Under the pieces are notes generated by a model. It saw only the letters and a list, made by a program, of their open reading frames with translations. It was not told the origin of the DNA and did not search any database. A program made the translations under genes and the position numbers. From an uncultured Christensenella sp. (GTDB lineage: Bacteria; Bacillota; Clostridia; Christensenellales; Borkfalkiaceae): 7,302 bases of DNA. Location: contig CAJUGP010000066.1 of assembly GCA_910586365.1 (NCBI GenBank), positions 1 to 7,302 on the forward strand, read 5' to 3'. Of this stretch, positions 1 to 3,539 are shown one piece after another. The first letter of the stretch is position 1; each line of letters starts with the position of its first letter.

Positions 1-49
1 ATCTACACTAATCTTAACACTCTTTCCCTACACGACGCTCTTCCGATCT
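1..49 (+). other. Illumina TruSeq i5-side adapter (non-genomic contamination)
   Basis: Bases 1-8 match the end of the P5 flow-cell oligo (ATCTACAC). Bases 9-16 (TAATCTTA) are an 8-base index that I recall as TruSeq HT i5 index D506. Bases 17-49 are the full 33-base read-1 sequencing primer site, ending in GCTCTTCCGATCT. The order P5 tail, index, primer site is exactly that of a TruSeq dual-index library molecule, so this is untrimmed adapter at a contig end. Native sequence starts at base 50, where an Rhs reading frame is already open. Confidence 0.98.
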
Positions 50-436
50 TCGAGTTACACTTATAATGCCATGGGAGAGGTGGAGCAATACAGCGTTACG
101 AATGGCACAGAAGCGATATTTACAAATACGTATTCTTATGCAAACAATACAACAAGCGGAACGCAATATAAAACGAGAAGGATTTCGGGGGAGAAAGTAG
201 CGGGTTCGAGCGATAAGTATTACGGATATGACGTGCAGGGACGACTGACGAGCATCACGGAGTACAGATCGACGACGCCGGATAAATACAGCTACGATGA
301 ATATAATCGCTTAAGATATATCGAGATAGGCGGATATAACGGCACTTGGTATTCCTATACGTACGACATCAACAACAATTTAACGCAGACGGGCGGAGAA
401 CGCCGAACGGACCTCCAACAACATTACCGTATCTAA
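50..436 (+). CDS. Rhs/YD-repeat protein, fragment truncated at the contig edge and ended by a frameshift
   Basis: The frame is open from the first genomic base, reading SSYTYNAMGEVEQ, so the ATG at 71 is internal and the true start lies off the contig. The translation carries tyrosine-aspartate repeats of the Rhs shell: YYGYDVQGRLTSI, YSYDEYNRLRYIEI and YSYTYDINNNLTQ. In known Rhs toxins such repeats build a beta-cage around a C-terminal toxin. YD-repeat similarity is lost after about base 395, and the frame stops at 434-436. The YD pattern resumes one frame over (FNYNAKNQLTSY, from about 439), so this and the next entry are one gene broken by a frameshift. A third frame reads SNNITVSN at 414-437, so more than one indel may be involved. 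Real decay or assembly error near the contig end are both possible. Confidence 0.85.
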   Translation, partial: SSYTYNAMGEVEQYSVTNGTEAIFTNTYSYANNTTSGTQYKTRRISGEKVAGSSDKYYGYDVQGRLTSITEYRSTTPDKYSYDEYNRLRYIEIGGYNGTWYSYTYDINNNLTQTGGERRTDLQQHYRI

Positions 437-1374
437 CCTTTAACTATAATGCAAAAAATCAGTTGACATCCTATACGAAAGAGGGCACGACGAAATATTA
501 CGAATACGATAATATGGGTAATCCCGTGAAGTACGGTGCGAACAGCCAAAGCGCGGCGGATAATTTTGCGTGGACGCAGGGAACGAAGTTGAAAACGGGA
601 ACGTATAAAGGGAATACATTCTCTTATAAGTACAATGCGGACGGATTACGCTATGAAAAAACAGTAAACGGTGTAACAACGCGGCAGTATTTGGAAGGAG
701 ATAAAATAATTGCGGAAGAGGAAGTAAACGCAAACAATACGGTAGTTCATACGAAATATTATATTTACGACCAGACGGGGATTGCGGGCATGGTATACGA
801 CGGCACGCCGTATTACTTTGCGAAAAACATGTTTGGCGACGTGGTGTCGGTGCATACGGAGACGGGTGCCTATGCGGGCGGATACGAATATGACGCATGG
901 GGAAATATCACATCGGGAGGAGGAAGCGGAATCGGTGCGGTAAATCCGTTCCGATATAGGGGATATTACTACGATCAAGAAACGGAACTTTACTACCTGC
1001 AAACGCGCTATTATGATCCTGAAATCGGTAGATTCATTACGATTGACGGAATCGAGTACCTCGACCCCAAAACAATTAACGGACTGAACCTCTATGCTTA
1101 TTGCGGGGATAATCCTGTGATGTTTACTGACCCTAACGGTACAGCAAAATGGTGGGAATGGCTGTTGGGGGTACTCATAATAGCAGTAGCAATTGTAGCG
1201 ACTGTATTTACGGCAGGGCTTGCTGCACCTATTGCGGCAGCTGTCGGCGGTGGATTGGCGGGAGCAATAATTGGAGGAGCGGTAGCTGGTGCTGTTAGCG
1301 GAGCCATTATGGGTTTTGCGTTTAGTGTGGCTACGCAAAAATGTATAAATGCACACAAAATCCGGTCGAATTAA
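346..1374 (+). CDS. Rhs/YD-repeat protein, core and hydrophobic linker (continuation after frameshift)
   Basis: Residues 1-25 of this frame are an out-of-frame reading of the preceding YD repeats, so the meaningful part begins at about 391-436. It continues the repeats (FNYNAKNQLTSY, YYEYDNMGNPVKYG, FSYKYNADGLRYEKT). The conserved Rhs core spans about residues 177-265, with YRGYYYDQETELYYLQTRYY at 204-223, then DPEIGRF, LNLYAYCGDNPV and a closing DPNG at 262-265. That core normally marks the boundary before a variable toxin. Residues 269-328 are a long glycine/alanine-rich hydrophobic stretch after WWEW, the usual pretoxin linker, which could span or insert into a membrane. Translation then stops after only 14 more residues with no toxin domain. 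Continuations in other frames (1332-1424, then 1439-1699) show that the end is a frameshift. Identification as Rhs is firm; functionality is doubtful. Confidence 0.9.
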   Translation: MVFLYVRHQQQFNADGRRTPNGPPTTLPYLTFNYNAKNQLTSYTKEGTTKYYEYDNMGNPVKYGANSQSAADNFAWTQGTKLKTGTYKGNTFSYKYNADGLRYEKTVNGVTTRQYLEGDKIIAEEEVNANNTVVHTKYYIYDQTGIAGMVYDGTPYYFAKNMFGDVVSVHTETGAYAGGYEYDAWGNITSGGGSGIGAVNPFRYRGYYYDQETELYYLQTRYYDPEIGRFITIDGIEYLDPKTINGLNLYAYCGDNPVMFTDPNGTAKWWEWLLGVLIIAVAIVATVFTAGLAAPIAAAVGGGLAGAIIGGAVAGAVSGAIMGFAFSVATQKCINAHKIRSN

Positions 1375-1424
1375 AAGAGGTGACTCTTGATTTTCCCATG
1401 AAAAAAACAAGAATTATTTATTCG
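1332..1424 (+). pseudogene. Bridge segment of the Rhs C-terminus, visible only in a third frame
   Basis: Between the end of the Rhs core frame and the toxin-like frame, the remaining frame is open and reads protein-like sequence including NPVELKEVTLDFP, then MKKTRIIYS before a TAA at 1425. Adding one base in the A-run at about 1337-1341 (CAAAAATG) would join the hydrophobic linker to it. Adding one base near the A-run at about 1426-1432 would join it to the toxin-like domain. This is an inferred reconstruction. The segment is too short to recognise a family. Confidence 0.4.
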
Positions 1425-1433
1425 TAAAAAAAG

Positions 1434-1462
1434 TTGACTTGATGAAAAGCATGGGGTATATT
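1434..1462 (+). promoter_or_regulatory. Possible sigma-A promoter inside the toxin fragment
   Basis: TTGACT at 1434-1439 and TATATT at 1457-1462 are separated by exactly 17 bases, each matching five of six consensus positions. Transcription would start near 1469, leaving about 240 bases before the immunity-like gene at 1711. If active, it would express immunity without the broken Rhs gene. It lies in A/T-rich coding sequence, so chance similarity is possible. Confidence 0.45.
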
Positions 1463-1699
1463 ATAGAAGATGCAGACGAGGTTTACCATACAATTTCCGA
1501 GTGTGCAAAGAAAGAATTTTCAGAAGGGAAATATGAGCTTAGAGATTTGGACGAACATGGTCAAAGAGTAAGCATAACGGTAGAAATGATAGGGAAGCGA
1601 GATAAAAACGGACGTGTTTATCGATTTACCAGCAGCTGGATGGCATATCCAAACGGAAAGCTTCATAATAACACACCTTTTTCGGGCTTTGTAAAATGA
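1439..1699 (+). CDS. Rhs C-terminal toxin-like domain, orphaned by frameshifts
   Basis: An 86-residue protein if read from a TTG at 1439; the frame is open back to 1391. No Shine-Dalgarno sequence precedes the TTG, which argues against an independent start and for this being the former tip of the Rhs protein. It starts KSMGYIIEDADEVYHTI (residues 4-20), then has a polar segment KYELRDLDEHGQRVSITVEM (31-50), a likely beta-hairpin IGKRDKNGRVYRF (51-63), and ends SSWMAYPNGKL (65-75). From memory this layout resembles small Rhs/Cdi C-terminal domains of the DUF6883 type, whose activity I cannot state. No catalytic motif of a named nuclease is visible. Its stop overlaps the ribosome binding site of the next gene by one base, as in toxin-immunity pairs. 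A promoter-like sequence overlaps its 5' end. Confidence 0.6.
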   Translation: MMKSMGYIIEDADEVYHTISECAKKEFSEGKYELRDLDEHGQRVSITVEMIGKRDKNGRVYRFTSSWMAYPNGKLHNNTPFSGFVK

Positions 1700-1710
1700 G
1701 GAGATAGGGA

Positions 1711-2049
1711 ATGAAATATTTAGATAGGGTGCGTGTTCTTACGGCTGATTATGAAAAACATGGGATTCACAAGGGCGACGAAGGTCACATTATGAATCCG
1801 GAAATACGTTACGGAACTTTCCTTTTTTACAGAGAGGATCCCATAACGCTTGCAGATGATGCCAATGCGTCAATTAAAATACAGGATTTGGAGGTTGTAG
1901 AAAGTTCAGGTGTAACCGATGAAGATATTTTAGACGCATTACCGCTTCATAATCCCGAATGGGGTTGCAAAGTGGAGGATGGCTATATCTTGAACTTAAA
2001 GGGCGAACGGTTAAATAAGTACGCATATAATTATACGATACCGGCATGA
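1711..2049 (+). CDS. Putative immunity protein paired with the Rhs toxin domain
   Basis: A 112-residue soluble protein with no signal peptide or membrane segment. The start is well supported: AGGAGA at 1699-1704 lies 6 bases before the ATG, 11 bases beyond the toxin-fragment stop. Residues 1-65 (LDRVRVLTADYEKHGIHKGD, then EGHIMNPEIRYGTFLFY and IKIQDLEVVE) have the alternating beta pattern and KGDxGxI turn of small SH3-like proteins such as the DUF4926 type. The rest contains VTDEDILDALPLHNPEWGCK, then a beta-rich tail ending NYTIPA. Immunity function is inferred from its position directly behind an Rhs C-terminal domain; by analogy it would bind and block that toxin in the cytoplasm. Its frame is intact although the toxin carrier is broken. 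No immunity family is assigned with certainty. Confidence 0.65.
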   Translation: MKYLDRVRVLTADYEKHGIHKGDEGHIMNPEIRYGTFLFYREDPITLADDANASIKIQDLEVVESSGVTDEDILDALPLHNPEWGCKVEDGYILNLKGERLNKYAYNYTIPA

Positions 2050-2128
2050 AAAAATGGCGTGGTTGGAACAAGCGGTAACGTTGGAAAAAGGCTATAATAT
2101 AAATTTAAGATGTGATACGCATAAACGT

Positions 2129-2157
2129 TTGACTGTTCGCCTAAAATACGTTAAAAT
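2129..2157 (+). promoter_or_regulatory. Promoter of the Fic-fragment gene
   Basis: TTGACT at 2129-2134 and TAAAAT at 2152-2157 are 17 bases apart, each a five-of-six match to the sigma-A consensus. The predicted start near 2164 leaves a leader of about 20 bases before the ATG at 2185. The inverted repeat at 2136-2165 has its left arm in the spacer and its right arm starting on the last base of the -10 box, the geometry expected for a repressed promoter. Confidence 0.55.
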
Positions 2158-2165
2158 TAGGCGAA
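2136..2165. promoter_or_regulatory. Inverted-repeat operator candidate
   Basis: A perfect 9-bp inverted repeat, TTCGCCTAA (2136-2144) and TTAGGCGAA (2157-2165), surrounds a 12-base gap, so the arm centres are 21 bases apart (about two helical turns). It overlaps the promoter spacer and -10 box. It is not followed by a T-run, which argues against a terminator. A dimeric repressor site is the simplest reading; which protein binds is unknown. Confidence 0.5.
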
Positions 2166-2184
2166 TAAAATAGGAGATAGGGGA

Positions 2185-2433
2185 ATGCGTATTTTTGATT
2201 ATACGAAACTCGGTGATTGCAAATGGGATAGCGAAATATTGGGGCTTATTGCTCAAATCCACGAATACAAGGGACGGCAGGAGCTGTATCTGAAACGGAA
2301 ACCCGCCGAACTTGACAGATTGGTGGAAATCGCTAAAATTCAAAGTACGGAAGCGTCGAATAAAATCGAAGGGATCGTTACGACATACGGAATAAGATTT
2401 AATTTTATAAAAAATCTCAAAGCAACAATATGA
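2185..2433 (+). CDS. Truncated Fic-family protein: N-terminal inhibitory region only
   Basis: An 82-residue product with a good ribosome binding site (AGGAG at 2172-2176, 8 bases before ATG). The sequence FDYTKLGDCKWDSEILGLIA and IHEYKGRQELYLKRKPAELD, then LVEIAKIQSTEASNKIEGIV, matches the helical N-terminus of class II Fic proteins, which normally run to about 300-400 residues. Residues 58-63 (SNKIEG) fit the (S/T)xxxE(G/N) inhibitory motif whose glutamate (E62 here) blocks ATP binding in Fic AMP-transferases. Similarity ends at about residue 67 (base 2385). The HPFxxGNGR catalytic domain is absent and I do not find it nearby. The last 15 residues look unrelated or degenerate. The gene has its own promoter, operator-like repeat and terminator. 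It may be a decaying remnant or a stand-alone inhibitor like VbhA; the second reading is speculative. Confidence 0.75.
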   Translation: MRIFDYTKLGDCKWDSEILGLIAQIHEYKGRQELYLKRKPAELDRLVEIAKIQSTEASNKIEGIVTTYGIRFNFIKNLKATI

Positions 2434-2472
2434 AAAATGGCACGCATTGCGTGCCATTTTGTTTTTGTTTAT
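2434..2472. terminator. Rho-independent terminator, likely bidirectional
   Basis: A perfect 12-bp stem, AAAATGGCACGC (2434-2445) and GCGTGCCATTTT (2449-2460), closes a 3-base loop, followed by T-rich GTTTTTGTTT. It starts immediately after the Fic-fragment stop. On the minus strand the stem is followed by TTTTTCAT, so it can also end transcription of the convergent genes at 2496-3071. Confidence 0.93.
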
Positions 2473-2495
2473 TTATAAGTTTCCTGTAAAATTCG

Positions 2496-2512
2496 TTATA
2501 TTTCCGTCATGT
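2496..2512 (+). repeat. Left arm of a 17-bp inverted repeat around the minus-strand gene pair
   Basis: TTATATTTCCGTCATGT here matches, in inverted orientation, bases 3084-3100 at 16 of 17 positions, 12 of them contiguous (TTTCCGTCATGT). It contains the stop codon and last residues of the 62-residue minus-strand gene. Confidence 0.7.
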
Positions 2513-2684
2513 CGTATAATTCATGCGCATGGTTTCGCATGACTTTGATATAGCGTTTTTTCATTACGAGCCTGAACCCTTGAACGCCTCCGGCTGTACA
2601 ATGCAGAACTGCGGCAATCTGTGCATAGGTGTCGCCGTTCAGTCTGCCGTTTAAGACGATAAAATGTTTTTCGCCCAAATTCAT
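2496..2684 (-). CDS. Small helix-turn-helix-like protein (hypothetical)
   Basis: A 62-residue protein if read from the ATG at 2684. Residues 19-45 (TYAQIAAVLHCTAGGVQGFR, then LVMKKRY) have the spacing of a helix-turn-helix like sigma-70 region 4, suggesting a small DNA-binding regulator. The open frame continues upstream to the TAA at 2723-2721, reading PAQRVDKIISL, which looks coding, but no ATG, GTG or TTG lies there and no clear Shine-Dalgarno precedes the ATG. The true start is therefore uncertain, and the gene may be 5'-truncated or rely on coupling to the gene at 2736-3071, which ends 51 bases upstream. The last codons (DMTEI) and stop lie inside the left arm of an inverted repeat. The family is not recognised beyond the HTH resemblance. 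Confidence 0.55.
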   Translation of the reverse strand: MNLGEKHFIVLNGRLNGDTYAQIAAVLHCTAGGVQGFRLVMKKRYIKVMRNHAHELYDMTEI

Positions 2685-2735
2685 GAGCGATATTATTTTA
2701 TCTACTCGTTGTGCGGGAATTTATTCTATGTACAC

Positions 2736-3071
2736 TCACTCGAAGTTGTCCCAAGCGGCGGCGATTTCGTCGATTGTTCCGCGCAACTGCATGGCTGCCT
2801 GAAAACATTCCAAAAATTCTTCCCGATAACGGTCGATTGTTCGATCGCTTAAATAAAAATCACACGCCATGGCAACTTTGCCTTTCCTGTAATGATCAAA
2901 GTAAATAGCTTTCAGAACGACTGCCTTGTTCATGTGTTTCATAATATCGTTTATTTCGTAGGCTCTGACCATATCGGACATGACGGTTTTTACCCGTTCG
3001 TCGCTCATCATATGTTTGATTAGGTCCTCTCTTGCTCGTACAAGTTTCGCTTTCGTTTGCTTTTCTGCCAT
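2736..3071 (-). CDS. Sigma-like / ArpU-like small transcription regulator (hypothetical)
   Basis: A 111-residue, highly charged helical protein. The N-terminus (MAEKQTKAKLVRAREDLIKH) and residues 21-60 are amphipathic helices. Residues 64-90 (GKVAMACDFYLSDRTIDRYR, then EEFLECF) fit a sigma region 4-like helix-turn-helix. Overall size and layout recall phage-type regulators of the ArpU/RinA class, from memory only. The ATG at 3071 is the first start after an in-frame TAA at 3080-3078, and no convincing Shine-Dalgarno is seen. It reads convergently to the Fic fragment and away from the gene at 3172, and it precedes the second HTH-like gene on the same strand, so the two are probably one unit ending at the terminator at 2434-2472. 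Whether they regulate neighbouring genes or are a mobile-element remnant is unknown. Confidence 0.65.
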   Translation of the reverse strand: MAEKQTKAKLVRAREDLIKHMMSDERVKTVMSDMVRAYEINDIMKHMNKAVVLKAIYFDHYRKGKVAMACDFYLSDRTIDRYREEFLECFQAAMQLRGTIDEIAAAWDNFE

Positions 3072-3083
3072 AACGTTAGATTA

Positions 3084-3100
3084 ACATGACGGAAACATAA
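3084..3100 (-). repeat. Right arm of the 17-bp inverted repeat
   Basis: ACATGACGGAAACATAA is the inverted partner of 2496-2512 with one mismatch. It lies just upstream of the minus-strand gene starting at 3071. Its core TGACGGAAA (3087-3095) recurs in direct orientation at 3116-3124. It could be an element end, a binding site or a small inverted duplication. Confidence 0.7.
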
Positions 3101-3114
3101 TTTTTCGACAGATT

Positions 3115-3142
3115 TTGACGGAAAATTACCAAAATATACCAT
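3115..3142 (+). promoter_or_regulatory. Weak promoter candidate for the 73-residue gene
   Basis: TTGACG (3115-3120) lies 16 bases before TACCAT (3137-3142), a good -35 with a weak -10. It overlaps the second TGACGGAAA copy (3116-3124), so that motif may equally be a regulator site. The start would fall about 25 bases before the ATG at 3172. Confidence 0.3.
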
Positions 3143-3171
3143 AAAATAGAAAGAAAACGAAGGAGAAAATC

Positions 3172-3393
3172 ATGTTGCAAAAATTAAACGCCGAAGAAAC
3201 GTTGGAGTATCTCATCGGCGTCGTAAAAGCAAACTTAGGCGAATTGTACGGCGAGCTGCCCGCGGGGTGCAATCGGCATTTTATCCACGGCGAAAAGACG
3301 GCTTATGTGGAATGTTTGGAAATCGTGCAGCTCTGGAATAAAGCTGCCGAGCGCGGTTTGGAAGGCGCGCTCGAAGAGCAATATCCCATTTGA
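3172..3393 (+). CDS. Small conserved-looking protein of unknown function
   Basis: A 73-residue soluble protein with a strong ribosome binding site (AAGGAG at 3160-3165, 6 bases before ATG). It reads as two helices, LNAEETLEYLIGVVKANLGE (5-24) and TAYVECLEIVQLWNKAAERG (43-62), joined by a loop with GCNRHFIHGEK (32-42), and ends ALEEQYPI. There is no membrane segment, metal-binding cluster or HTH. Composition and start signals look like a genuine expressed gene. I half-recall similar short proteins ending in ERYPI in Clostridia, but no function. It forms a single-gene unit closed by the terminator at 3409-3454, so it is not obviously part of the restriction-modification operon behind it. Confidence 0.8.
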   Translation: MLQKLNAEETLEYLIGVVKANLGELYGELPAGCNRHFIHGEKTAYVECLEIVQLWNKAAERGLEGALEEQYPI

Positions 3394-3408
3394 CTTTTAT
3401 TCGGGACG

Positions 3409-3454
3409 GCGGTCTATGAGTTAAAAACTTATAGACCGCTTTTTTTGTTTTTTT
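3409..3454 (+). terminator. Rho-independent terminator after the 73-residue gene
   Basis: A 14-bp stem, GCGGTCTATGAGTT (3409-3422) with AACTTATAGACCGC (3426-3439), has one G-T pair and a 3-base loop, followed by seven T residues, G and seven more T residues. It separates the upstream gene from the hsd operon. Confidence 0.95.
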
Positions 3455-3465
3455 CAGTAAAAATG

Positions 3466-3494
3466 CTGACTTTTGCGTGAAAATCAGATATAAT
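3466..3494 (+). promoter_or_regulatory. Promoter of the hsdMS operon
   Basis: CTGACT (3466-3471) and a perfect TATAAT (3489-3494) are 17 bases apart. Transcription would start near 3501, giving a leader of about 40 bases to the hsdM ATG. A small hairpin (CGGCA at 3504-3508, TGCCG at 3513-3517) would sit at the very 5' end of the mRNA and might stabilise it. No operator is apparent. Confidence 0.7.
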
Positions 3495-3539
3495 ATTGTT
3501 TAGCGGCAGGGTTGCCGTGAGGATTACGGGAGAGAAGCA

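Noticed and set aside
646..1410. Long minus-strand open frames opposite the Rhs gene.
   Set aside because: The translations are cysteine-, serine- and arginine-rich shadows of the YD repeats without start signals or family likeness.
2093..2098. TATAAT in the 2050-2184 intergenic region as a promoter -10 box.
   Set aside because: No acceptable -35 hexamer at 16-18 bases upstream and no extended TG. The pair at 2129-2157 is a better candidate for the downstream gene.
2136..2165. The inverted repeat upstream of the Fic fragment as a transcription terminator.
   Set aside because: The loop is 12 bases and no T-run follows. Its overlap with a promoter fits an operator better.
2054..2173. A 39-codon plus-strand frame (MAWLEQAVTLEKGYN...) between the immunity gene and the Fic fragment.
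   Set aside because: There is no ribosome binding site before its ATG, it overlaps a promoter and inverted repeat, and its sequence has no recognisable pattern.
2664..2908. Two plus-strand frames opposite the minus-strand HTH genes.
   Set aside because: No ribosome binding sites and no protein-like pattern. The minus-strand readings have coherent HTH-like helices.
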